From positions 3,677 to 67,676 of the forward strand of contig JBMNTP010000007.1 of assembly GCA_050945795.1 (NCBI GenBank): a DNA stretch of 64,000 nt, read 5' to 3'. The notes under the pieces are model-generated. The model saw only the letters and a program-made list of their open reading frames with translations. It did no database searches and was not told where the DNA came from. Every line of letters begins with the position of its first letter. Position 1 is the stretch's first letter. This DNA is from JBMNTP01 sp050945795. Its GTDB lineage: Bacteria > Bacillota > Clostridia > Christensenellales > MGBC116941. A program made the position numbers and the translations under genes. Shown here in pieces: positions 51,999 through 59,998 of the stretch.

Positions 51999-52317
51999 GG
52001 TTCAATGTTCTCTCAGCCGCCGGACGCTCTGCGTCCGTCTGCGGCGTGAGGTTATTATACCGCAAAAGAGGCGGCGCAGCCGACTTCGGAGCGCAGCGAC
52101 GGCTTTCGCAAAGCGAAAGGCTTTGTGGTTCAATGTTCTCTCAGCCGCCGGACACTCTGCGTCCGTCTGCGGCGTGAGGTTATTATACCGCAAAAGAGGC
52201 GGCGCAGCCGACTTCGGAGCGCAGCGACGTCTTTCGTAATGCGGAAGGCTTTGCGGTTCAATGTTCTCTCAGCCGCCGGGCGCTCTGCGTCCGCTTGCGG
52301 CGTGAGGTTATTATACC
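51999..52317. repeat. 128-bp tandem repeat array, two full copies and a half
   Basis: Units begin GGTTCAATGTTCTCTCAGCC at 51999, 52127 and 52255, a constant period of 128. The third ends at TTATTATACC (about 52317). Copies 1 and 2 are nearly identical across the full unit. Each contains several inverted repeats (CGGACGC-TCT-GCGTCCG; CTTTCGC-GCGAAAG; GCGCAGC direct copies) and a TATAAT on the minus strand (52054, 52182 and 52310). Because 128 is not a multiple of 3, it is not coding. Lies between uvrC and the HAD gene. Confidence 0.95.
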
Positions 52318-52368
52318 ATATAGCTACCTGCGTTAGAAGGCGGTTATATAAAGCTTGTGTAAAACCGC

Positions 52369-54195
52369 TCAGGAGCTAAAATGCTTTATAACGGAGGCGG
52401 CCGACCGCCTGTCAAGACCGGCGTCTAAAAGTTCTTCAAGGCTGGCCTTTTTTATTTCGTCCATATTCCTGAAAGCCTTTTGCAGCATAGTCCTCCTGCG
52501 CGGGCCTATGCCGGGTATGCCGTCAAGCTCGGATACCACGCTGTGCTTACCGCGCAGCTTTCTATGATATGTTATAGCGAATCTATGCGCCTCATCTCGG
52601 GCGCGCTGTATCAACTGGAGAGCCAGGTCTTTTCTGTCAAGCACAATAGGCTGATCATTATCCGGCAGCCATATCTCTTCCTCACGCTTGGCAAGTCCGA
52701 TTCTCGGTATCTGCGTAAAGCCTAGCTCATCCATGGCTCGGCAAGCGAATTCTAGCTGTATACGCCCCCCGTCTATAAGCACAAGGTCGGGCAGATCCGA
52801 AAACTTGCCGTCCTCGCCTTTGCTCTGCTCCTCTATGGCGCGCGAAAATCTTCTTTGTATAACCTCGGCCATCGACGCGAAATCGTTCGCGCCTTCCACC
52901 GTCTTTATTCTAAAGCGGCGATAATCCTTGCGGCTCGGCCTGCCGTCAATCATAACGACCATAGACGCCACAGAATCCACGCCTTGTATATTCGATATAT
53001 CGTAAGCCTCAAGCCGCCTTATATAATCGGTGCCTATGGCTTTGCCAAGCGCCTCCGCCGCGCCCTCATGTCGCTGCCAGTCCCGCTGCTTTCTAAGTCC
53101 TTGCGCTATAATGGCCTCTGCGGCGTTTTTCCCCGCCAGCTCCACCATCCTGCGCTTATCCCCGCGCTTTGGACAGTAAATTTTTACGCTGCCGCCTCTA
53201 AGCCCCCTAAGCCATTGCTCTACAAGCTCTTCATCCTCTATATCGCAAGGCAAAAGAATCTCGGCAGGCGGCTTTGCCGCCGCGTAATACTGCCTTACAA
53301 ACGCCGATACCACCGTACACTCGTCCTCGCCGCCTCTAAGCTCATGCCGTTCAGCGCCTACAACCTTGCCGCCGCGCACCATCATAACCTGCACAATAGC
53401 CGTTTCTCCGCTTAAAGCAGCAGCTATAATATCTCTGTTCTCAAGGCTTGATGAATCGGCGTGCTGGCGGCTTAGCACTAGCCTTACCTTTTCAAGCCTA
53501 TCCCTTATATCGGCGGCGCGCTCGTAATCCATAGCCTCCGATGCCGCCAGCATCTCCTGTTCAAGCTGTTTTTCTATTTCGTCATATCTGCCACTTAAAA
53601 AATCTATAACCTTTTCGACATGCCGATGGTAATCCTCTTTTGATATGTATCCGGCGCAAGGCGCATCGCATTTGCCTATCTGATAATTAAGGCAAGGCCG
53701 CTCTTTTCTCGCTATAGCCCTGTTGATATCCTTTTTGCATGTCCTAAGCGGAAAATTGTCGTATACCGAATCAAGCACCTCTCTAAGATGCAGCGCCGAA
53801 AGATAAGGCCCAAAATATCGCGCGCCGTCCTGCTTAACTTTTCTTACCACCTCGGCGCGCGGGAAATCCTCGCTTAAATCTATCCTTAAATACGGATAGT
53901 GCTTATCGTCTTTTAAAAGTATGTTGTAACGGGGGCGGTGCCTCTTAATAAGGTTGCATTCAAGTATAAGCGCCTCAAGCTCGCTTGAGCAAATAACATA
54001 CTCAAAGTCCTCTATAAGCGATACCATTATTTCAACTTTTAGAGGCTTTTGCGAGCTTTGGAAATACTGCCTTACCCTGTTTTTTAGCGAAACCGCCTTC
54101 CCTACATATATTATTTCGCCCGCCGCGTCCTTCATAAGGTATACGCCGGGCAAAGCCGGCAATATAGCCAGCTTGTTTTTAAGTGTTTCGTTCAT
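52369..54195 (-). CDS. uvrC: Excinuclease ABC subunit C
   Basis: Makes both incisions in nucleotide excision repair. The 608 residues have the N-terminal GIY-YIG nuclease (LPGVYLMKDAAGEIIYVGKA), the UVR domain (YDEIEKQLEQEM, about 205-240), the Cys-containing central part, the RNase H-like DLVLIDGGRIQLEF nuclease and the C-terminal tandem HhH (GIPGIGPRRRT and ASVIKHF). It follows pbpA by 7 nt, so it probably shares that operon. Confidence 0.97.
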   Translation of the reverse strand: MNETLKNKLAILPALPGVYLMKDAAGEIIYVGKAVSLKNRVRQYFQSSQKPLKVEIMVSLIEDFEYVICSSELEALILECNLIKRHRPRYNILLKDDKHYPYLRIDLSEDFPRAEVVRKVKQDGARYFGPYLSALHLREVLDSVYDNFPLRTCKKDINRAIARKERPCLNYQIGKCDAPCAGYISKEDYHRHVEKVIDFLSGRYDEIEKQLEQEMLAASEAMDYERAADIRDRLEKVRLVLSRQHADSSSLENRDIIAAALSGETAIVQVMMVRGGKVVGAERHELRGGEDECTVVSAFVRQYYAAAKPPAEILLPCDIEDEELVEQWLRGLRGGSVKIYCPKRGDKRRMVELAGKNAAEAIIAQGLRKQRDWQRHEGAAEALGKAIGTDYIRRLEAYDISNIQGVDSVASMVVMIDGRPSRKDYRRFRIKTVEGANDFASMAEVIQRRFSRAIEEQSKGEDGKFSDLPDLVLIDGGRIQLEFACRAMDELGFTQIPRIGLAKREEEIWLPDNDQPIVLDRKDLALQLIQRARDEAHRFAITYHRKLRGKHSVVSELDGIPGIGPRRRTMLQKAFRNMDEIKKASLEELLDAGLDRRSAASVIKHFSS

Positions 54196-54202
54196 GTTTC
54201 TA

Positions 54203-55603
54203 TTAATACCCCAGTCCTACCGCCTTTGACAGCGCCCTTTGAGCCAGCGGCGCGGCGTTTCTGCCGCCCGAACCCGCATTTTCAAGCACCACCGCCACCG
54301 CCAAAGGATGATCCGACTCTTCAATAAATCCTACAAACCAGGCATGCGAATTGGCTCCTCCCACCTCCGCCGTACCCGTTTTTCCGCAGACGGTAACGCC
54401 GTCAACCGCCGCCGACCTACCCGTGCCGCTTTTAACAACGCTTCTCATAAGCCCTTTTAGAGTATCCGCCTGGCTTTTAGAAAGCGGCGACGCCGCAACT
54501 CTTGCGGACGGCGTAACCGTTGAAAAGCCTTGTGAGCCTTCAACCTTTTTTAGCAGCCTCGGCTCCATCATGTCCCCTCCGTTTGCCACCGATGCCGCTA
54601 TAAGACACATATGTAACGGCGAAACGGTATCTTTATACTGCCCTACCGCCGACCACGCCAAATGCCCCTTTTCAGCCGTATATTCGTACTCGCTCATGCG
54701 CATCAAGACGTCCTTGAATACCATTTCCTTATTAAAGCCGAAATCCTCCGCCGTCGACCTAAGCCGCGTACCAAGTTCTACGCCCAAAGATCCAAAATAG
54801 CTGTTGCACGATACCGTAAAGGCGGATAACAGTGTTTCGTTACCATGCGACTCGCCGTTATTATCGGTAAGTATATTGCCGTCAAAATCAACAGAGCCGG
54901 TACAGGTAAACGCCCTGTCTTCTATTCCGCCTATGTTTTTAAGCGCCGACGCCGCCGTTATTATCTTAAATACCGAGCCGGGCGTATAGCGGCCCTGCGA
55001 AACTCTGTTTACTAATTCGCCATTGTCTTGCTGCTGCTCTCCTTCTTTGGGCGGCTTTATGGTAGACGGATCAAAGGCAGGCAGGCTTACCAGCGATATA
55101 ATCTCGCCCGTCTTGTAATTCATAACTACAACCGCGCCCCTCCTGCCGTCCATAGCGTCGTATATATGCTTTGACAGCTCAGAGTCGACAGTAAGGTATA
55201 CATCGTCGCCCCTGCGCTTCCCTCCGGCTATTCCCTCATAAACCCTTTCAAAAACTCCGGTATTAAAACCGTAAAGGTAGTTTCCGAAAATAGTTTCAGC
55301 GCCGCCCGGCACCATAGCGTACTGCTCGCCTATAACATGAGCGTTGGCCAGCCTTAACCCCTTTGAATCGTTATAAAGCCTGTCTCCCGCATCGTTTGAA
55401 TACGCCAGCTTTATGCCGTTCCTATCCAAAACGCTGCCGGCTATTATGTTTCGCTTTTGCTCGGACAGCCGCGGATTGTACGGCGAAGAAAACCATTGCG
55501 AGCCGTATGTTGAAACGGAGTACGCCGAATATAGTATAAGCGATACAAACATCGCCGCGAATATAACTGTTATTATCCTTATATTCCTTCTTAGTTTATC
55601 CAT
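54203..55603 (-). CDS. pbpA: Class B penicillin-binding protein (PbpA-like)
   Basis: A 466-residue transpeptidase with an N-terminal membrane anchor (about 10-32), a short dimerisation region and a transpeptidase domain with SxxK (PGSVFKI, the catalytic Ser), SxN (SCNSYFG) and KTG (GKTGTAEV), in the right order and spacing. It lacks the long extra domains of larger PBP2/FtsI proteins, like PbpA of actinobacteria. The start is ATG 55603 or TTG 55609. It overlaps rodA by 8 nt, so the pair are the expected polymerase and cross-linker partners. Confidence 0.9.
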   Translation of the reverse strand: MDKLRRNIRIITVIFAAMFVSLILYSAYSVSTYGSQWFSSPYNPRLSEQKRNIIAGSVLDRNGIKLAYSNDAGDRLYNDSKGLRLANAHVIGEQYAMVPGGAETIFGNYLYGFNTGVFERVYEGIAGGKRRGDDVYLTVDSELSKHIYDAMDGRRGAVVVMNYKTGEIISLVSLPAFDPSTIKPPKEGEQQQDNGELVNRVSQGRYTPGSVFKIITAASALKNIGGIEDRAFTCTGSVDFDGNILTDNNGESHGNETLLSAFTVSCNSYFGSLGVELGTRLRSTAEDFGFNKEMVFKDVLMRMSEYEYTAEKGHLAWSAVGQYKDTVSPLHMCLIAASVANGGDMMEPRLLKKVEGSQGFSTVTPSARVAASPLSKSQADTLKGLMRSVVKSGTGRSAAVDGVTVCGKTGTAEVGGANSHAWFVGFIEESDHPLAVAVVLENAGSGGRNAAPLAQRALSKAVGLGY

Positions 55604-56831
55604 CAGCAACAACGCTCCTGTCCCTCTCGTCGCTGTTCATAGTAGCCACAGCCTGAAGTATACCCATAAGCGCCATAGACGCTATCATACTTGAGCCGCC
55701 GTAGCTAATAAAAGGCAGCGTTATACCAGTAAGCGGAATAAGCTTTATTACCCCGCCTATTATTATAAAGCTTTGCAGCGTCAAAAGCGACGTGCAGCCA
55801 AGCGCCAAAAGCGCGTGGAACCTGTTTGACGCCCCGAGCGCTATTAGCGCACCGCGCACCACCAAAACAAGATAAAACGCCACCACAGCAAAGCCGAATA
55901 TCATGCCGAACTCCTCGCATATAACTGCGAATATATAGTCGGTGTGCCGCGCCGGAATGCTGCCTGGCGAGCCGTTGCCAAGCCCTAGCCCCAAAAAGCC
56001 GCCCGACGCTATCGCCATAAGCCCCTGCACAATCTGATAACCCTTGTTGCTATAATCGGCCCACGGGTTTTTCCACATCTCCACCCTTACCTTAACATGG
56101 TCGAATAAATGATATGATGCCACCGCTCCGACGCCCGCGGCTAAAAGACCGGCTCCGGTTAATAAAATATCGCTTGTAGCGGCATAAAACATTATAAGCA
56201 CAGTGCCGGCGTACAATAGCGCCGCTCCAAGATCCCTTGAAACAACGAGTATCATAAGGCAAGCGCCGGTGAAGAGTATAATAGGCAGCAGTTGCCGCTT
56301 TTTTTGTACCCTCGAGAAACATGCCGCCGATATAAAGACCAGCGCCACCTTTACAAACTCGCTCGGCTGCAATGAAAAGCCAAATATATTAAACCAGTTT
56401 CTGGCCCCGCCCACCGTTCTGCCAAATACAAGGCTTGATGCGAGAAACACAAGGCTCAATCCCATAAGCCACCAAACCGATCCGTCCCATATAAATATTT
56501 TGCGGATTATAAGCATAACCGCCATCATAACAACCATGCCAATAGCAAGAAAAACTATCTGCCGGTGCGCAATTGACGGCTCCAGCCGATACTGCACTAT
56601 AAGCCCAACGCCGGCGAGAGTGTTCGATATTATAAGCACATATCTGTCGATGCCGCGAAACAGTGCCTTTAATATGCCGTATTGGAAAACCAAAAGCGCG
56701 CTCGATATTACTCCCATAACTATCGCCGCATAGTCAAAAGAGCCGCCTCGGAACGATAGCAGCGCGAACGCCGACAACTGAAACAATACTATGACCGTCA
56801 AAAGGCCGGCCGCGCTTGGCCTGTTCCTCAT
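55596..56831 (-). CDS. rodA: FtsW/RodA-family peptidoglycan polymerase
   Basis: Lipid-II glycosyltransferase of the SEDS family. The 411 residues make about ten membrane segments, with GGARNWFNIFGFSLQPSEFVK, the catalytic-loop region FVKVALV and the C-terminal PLTGITLPFISYGGSS, all SEDS hallmarks. Partnered with the class B PBP encoded next to it. The ATG overlaps the FHA gene stop (ATGA). Rod or divisome assignment cannot be settled from sequence. Confidence 0.92.
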   Translation of the reverse strand: MRNRPSAAGLLTVIVLFQLSAFALLSFRGGSFDYAAIVMGVISSALLVFQYGILKALFRGIDRYVLIISNTLAGVGLIVQYRLEPSIAHRQIVFLAIGMVVMMAVMLIIRKIFIWDGSVWWLMGLSLVFLASSLVFGRTVGGARNWFNIFGFSLQPSEFVKVALVFISAACFSRVQKKRQLLPIILFTGACLMILVVSRDLGAALLYAGTVLIMFYAATSDILLTGAGLLAAGVGAVASYHLFDHVKVRVEMWKNPWADYSNKGYQIVQGLMAIASGGFLGLGLGNGSPGSIPARHTDYIFAVICEEFGMIFGFAVVAFYLVLVVRGALIALGASNRFHALLALGCTSLLTLQSFIIIGGVIKLIPLTGITLPFISYGGSSMIASMALMGILQAVATMNSDERDRSVVADG

Positions 56832-57301
56832 ACCTGCTCCTCCTCATCATATTCTTCGTAGTCATAACCGTCGTAAAACTCGAAGCTTATTTCGCCCACC
56901 GTTATTATATCGCCGTTGTATAACACCTGCGGGCGATCGGCCGGTTCGCCGTTTACATATGTACCGGCAGCGCTTCCGGCGTCGTATACTATAAATTCTC
57001 CGTTTTTAAAGTATATAACAGCGTGCGTTCGCGATACTGTGTTAAACGGCAGAAAAACATCGCACTTTCCGGCGCTGCCTATTGTGTTTTCCATGAATAA
57101 AGGATAGCGCTCATCTAGCCATTCCTCCTCCGGCGCATCTATAATTGTTATAGTCGCTCCGCCCATGGCATGACGTTGCCCCCTGCCGGCGCCGTATTCG
57201 CTTATAGCGTTTAGCACCAGCCGCAAAAGTATATATAATATCATGGCTATGAACACATAGCGCATCACAACCGCAATTGTGCTGTAAAGCTCCTCGGGCA
57301 T
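56828..57301 (-). CDS. Membrane-anchored FHA-domain protein
   Basis: A 157-residue protein with one N-terminal membrane helix (about 8-30) and a cytoplasmic FHA domain (about 70-145) that recognises phosphothreonine: GSAGKCDVFLPFNTVSRTHA and GTYVNGEPADRP. The acidic tail ends EEYDEEEQV. It is the first gene of the FHA-rodA-pbpA-uvrC group. The PrkC kinase that could supply the phosphothreonine is encoded elsewhere in the window. Confidence 0.88.
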   Translation of the reverse strand: MPEELYSTIAVVMRYVFIAMILYILLRLVLNAISEYGAGRGQRHAMGGATITIIDAPEEEWLDERYPLFMENTIGSAGKCDVFLPFNTVSRTHAVIYFKNGEFIVYDAGSAAGTYVNGEPADRPQVLYNGDIITVGEISFEFYDGYDYEEYDEEEQV

Positions 57302-57332
57302 AAAACAGTACGCTCCCCCGCCGTTTTCCTCA

Positions 57333-57341
57333 ATTTTACCA
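57333..57341 (-). promoter_or_regulatory. Extended -10 promoter of the FHA operon
   Basis: Minus strand TGGTAAAAT about 32 nt before the FHA ATG, no clear -35. A perfect TATAAT 60 nt further upstream is another candidate. Confidence 0.5.
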
Positions 57342-57419
57342 TAAACGCCGCTGCGTTAACATTCTTAAAGCAGGCGAAATATGTATTATACTTGCGAATG
57401 CAGTACCCACAGCGCCGCT

Positions 57420-58715
57420 TCAATCTATAATATCAACTATATATTCCGGCACAACAGCATCGCCGTATCTAAACGCCGCCATCACTTTCTCAATAATAGC
57501 ATTTGCCGCCTTCTCATCAGCCGCATGCAGCACAGCCAAAGTCTGACCCTTAACTACCTCATCGCCCGGCCTCGCCTTAATCCATATGCCCGCCGCCGCA
57601 TCTATGCTATCGCCTTTTTTGGCGCGACCCGCCCCAAGCTGCTGCGCCGCCTCTCCTATAATCAGCGCATCGACCGCCTCAATCCTGCCCGATGATTCCG
57701 CCTTTACCTCCGCCTTAACTCGGCTTTTGGGGAGCATCGAAAAATCATCAAGCGCGGCGGCGTTTCCGCCCTGTGCCGCCACCATACGCTTAAGCACATC
57801 ATAAGCCTCGCCCGATAAAAGCGCCTCAGCCGCCCTTATTCGGGCTTTTTCAAGGCTTAATACGCCGCTAATTTCAAGCATATGCGCCGCCAACTCTAAA
57901 GACACCTCTAAAAGCGCGCCGCCCTCCTCGCCCTTAAGCACCATTACCGCCTCCATAACCTCTATGGCGTTTCCTACCGCGTTTCCGAGCGGCGCATCCA
58001 TGCGGGTAATAAGCGCGCGCATTTTTCTTCCCGCCCTTTTGCCTATATCAACCATAGCCTTAGCAAGCATAACGCTTTGGCTTTGCGTTTTCATAAACGC
58101 CCCGCCGCCGGTTTTAACATCTAAAAGTATGGCATCGGAGCCGGAAGCCAGCTTTTTGCTCATAATGCTAGACGCTATAAGAGGTATGCTTTCAACTGTC
58201 GCGGTAACATCCCTTAGCGCATACAGCGCTCCGTCAGCGGGCGCTAAATTGTGGCTTTGCCCCGCCACCGCCACTCCTACTTCATTAACTATTTTTGAAA
58301 ACCTCTCGGCGCTTAGCAATACCTCAAAGCCGGGAATAGCCTCAAGCTTATCTATCGTGCCGCCGGTATGCCCAAGCCCCCGCCCAGACATTTTAGCCAC
58401 TCGCCCTCCGCACGCCGCCACTAGAGGAGCTATTATAAGCGTTGTCGTATCGCCGACGCCGCCTGTTGAATGCTTGTCGCATTTTATACCTTCTATGCCG
58501 GATAAATCGGCTGTTTCTCCTGAATCGGCCATGGCAATGGTCAGTTGAGCCGTTTCCTCGGCGTCCATGCCGTTTATATAGATGGCCATAAGCAGCGCAG
58601 AAAGCTGATAATCGGGTATTGAGCCATCCGCCGCTCCAAACGCAAAAAAGCGTATTTCGTCCTCACTTAGCCGCCGCCCATCCCGCTTTTTGGCAATTAT
58701 ATCGTACATCCGCAA
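57420..58715 (-). CDS. pdp: Pyrimidine-nucleoside phosphorylase
   Basis: Phosphorolysis of uridine/thymidine in nucleoside salvage. The 431 residues carry KCDKHSTGGVGDTTTL, KMSGRGLGHTGGTIDKLE and SGSDAILLDVKTG, with the alpha/beta and the C-terminal domain (RPGDEVVKGQ). Distinguishing it from thymidine phosphorylase (deoA) is not possible by eye. I take the TTG at 58715 as start because GGAGGG lies 7 nt before it; the ATG at 58709 is six bases downstream. Confidence 0.93.
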   Translation of the reverse strand: MRMYDIIAKKRDGRRLSEDEIRFFAFGAADGSIPDYQLSALLMAIYINGMDAEETAQLTIAMADSGETADLSGIEGIKCDKHSTGGVGDTTTLIIAPLVAACGGRVAKMSGRGLGHTGGTIDKLEAIPGFEVLLSAERFSKIVNEVGVAVAGQSHNLAPADGALYALRDVTATVESIPLIASSIMSKKLASGSDAILLDVKTGGGAFMKTQSQSVMLAKAMVDIGKRAGRKMRALITRMDAPLGNAVGNAIEVMEAVMVLKGEEGGALLEVSLELAAHMLEISGVLSLEKARIRAAEALLSGEAYDVLKRMVAAQGGNAAALDDFSMLPKSRVKAEVKAESSGRIEAVDALIIGEAAQQLGAGRAKKGDSIDAAAGIWIKARPGDEVVKGQTLAVLHAADEKAANAIIEKVMAAFRYGDAVVPEYIVDIID

Positions 58716-58743
58716 AGAAAGCCCCTCCCATGCAGTTTTTTAT

Positions 58744-58773
58744 ATTGTACCCTATATTGCTTTCTAGGAGCAA
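58744..58773 (-). promoter_or_regulatory. Promoter of pdp
   Basis: Minus strand TTGCTC, 18 nt, TACAAT, 28 nt before the TTG start. Back to back with the chromate transporter promoter. Confidence 0.6.
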
Positions 58774-58797
58774 CAAAAGCGGCGTTCCCTGTCTTGG

Positions 58798-58825
58798 TTG
58801 AAAACAGAGGCGCTATGTGTATAAT
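58798..58825 (+). promoter_or_regulatory. Promoter of the chromate transporter pair
   Basis: TTGAAA, 16 nt, TATAAT on the plus strand, 28 nt before the first ATG. Confidence 0.75.
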
Positions 58826-58853
58826 AAACGTAGTGCATCAAAGGGGGTACAAA

Positions 58854-59435
58854 ATGAAGCAAGCTAAAAAGAAGTCGGACCTTTGGCCGCTTTTTAAGAT
58901 TTTCTTCACCGCCAGCGCCTTCACATTTACAGGCGCTATGGCTCTAATTCCGGTTATCAAAAAAAGCATAACCGAAACATACGGATATATGGATGAGGAC
59001 AAGTTTCTTGAATATACTGCGCTGTCGCAGTCTTTGCCCGGCGTTATAACAATAAACCTCTCTATATTCGTAGGAAAGCATGTAGCGGGTATGCGCGGCG
59101 CTTTAGTCGCGGCTTTCGCGGCGGCGCTGCCGGCGTTTGTAACAATGCTTATAGTTACGGCCATAGTCGATATAATTCCGCAAGAAGGCATTATTGTCGG
59201 CATATTCAAAGGCATACGGGCGGCAAGCGCGGCGCTTATATTCGCGGCCGCTTATAGCTTAGGCAAAAAAGATATGCGCCATGCCTTTAATATAGCGCTG
59301 GCACTTGCGGCATTTGGCGCTATAGTAATACTCAATATAGGCGTTTTTCCGGTTATAATAGCGGCGGGAGTTGCCGGAATTTTATATAACGGCGTTATCA
59401 AAAAGGACAAGAATGAAAAGGAGGAAAGCAAATGA
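58854..59435 (+). CDS. Chromate transporter subunit, first half
   Basis: A 193-residue CHR-domain membrane protein with about five hydrophobic segments and the family motifs FTFTGAMALIPVI and YTALSQSLPGVITINLSIFVG. Split (two-gene) CHR transporters are common in Firmicutes; the substrate may be chromate or another anion. AGGGGG supports the ATG at 58854. It overlaps the second half by ATGA, so the two should form one heterodimer. It ends in a short basic/acidic tail. Confidence 0.9.
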   Translation: MKQAKKKSDLWPLFKIFFTASAFTFTGAMALIPVIKKSITETYGYMDEDKFLEYTALSQSLPGVITINLSIFVGKHVAGMRGALVAAFAAALPAFVTMLIVTAIVDIIPQEGIIVGIFKGIRAASAALIFAAAYSLGKKDMRHAFNIALALAAFGAIVILNIGVFPVIIAAGVAGILYNGVIKKDKNEKEESK

Positions 59436-59998
59436 ACATTATATTGCACCTGTTCTTCTCTTTCCTAAAGATTGGACTTATTGGCTTTGGCGGCGGCTAC
59501 AGCATACTTTCAATAATACTCGCGGAATCCGCCTCGCTCGGGCTTACGATAGAGCAATTCGCTGACCTCAATGTTCTAGACCTCGTAGTACCAGGCCCTA
59601 TAGCCATAAACTCGGCTACATATGTCGGCTATCTTTCAGGCGGCGTACTCGGCTCTATAACGGCAACAGTTGGCGTTTGTATAGCCAGCTTTATACTCGT
59701 TCCTATAATGATGTATTTTCTAAATAAATATAAAGAAGCATCGGGGCTTAGAAATTTCCTTGCTGGCGTAAAACCCGCGACAATAGGACTTATAGCGGCG
59801 GCGGCGTTCGCTATAGCGATAGGCGTACTACAAACGGCTCCGGACTTTGCCGCCTTTATGCAAAACCCGTTTGGCTCAATATCTTATATTAGCGTAGGCA
59901 TATTTATAGCGACGCTTGTCGCCAGCCTTAAGTTTGACGTAAATCCTATTCTCCTAACAGTACTCTCCGGCGTCGCCGGTGCCTTCCTTCTGGCTTAA
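59432..59998 (+). CDS. Chromate transporter subunit, second half
   Basis: A 188-residue CHR-domain protein with LKIGLIGFGGGYSIL, DLVVPGPIAINSATYVGYLSGG and several membrane segments. Partner of the preceding subunit. AAAGGAGG precedes its ATG within the first gene. Its last 45 nt overlap, in the opposite direction, the 3' end of the ABC-F gene. Confidence 0.9.
   Translation: MNIILHLFFSFLKIGLIGFGGGYSILSIILAESASLGLTIEQFADLNVLDLVVPGPIAINSATYVGYLSGGVLGSITATVGVCIASFILVPIMMYFLNKYKEASGLRNFLAGVKPATIGLIAAAAFAIAIGVLQTAPDFAAFMQNPFGSISYISVGIFIATLVASLKFDVNPILLTVLSGVAGAFLLA

Noticed and set aside
51999..52010. GGTTCAATG as the T-arm of a tRNA
   Set aside because: No acceptor stem, anticodon arm or CCA context surrounds it, and it recurs in every repeat unit.
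51999..52317. The repeat array as a CRISPR
   Set aside because: The units are 128 bp and abut directly without unique spacers, and no cas genes are near.
51901..52379. Two overlapping plus-strand open frames with repeated Arg-rich segments over the 128-bp array
   Set aside because: The period is not a multiple of three, so each copy is read in a different frame, and there is no ribosome site; they are by-products of the repeats.
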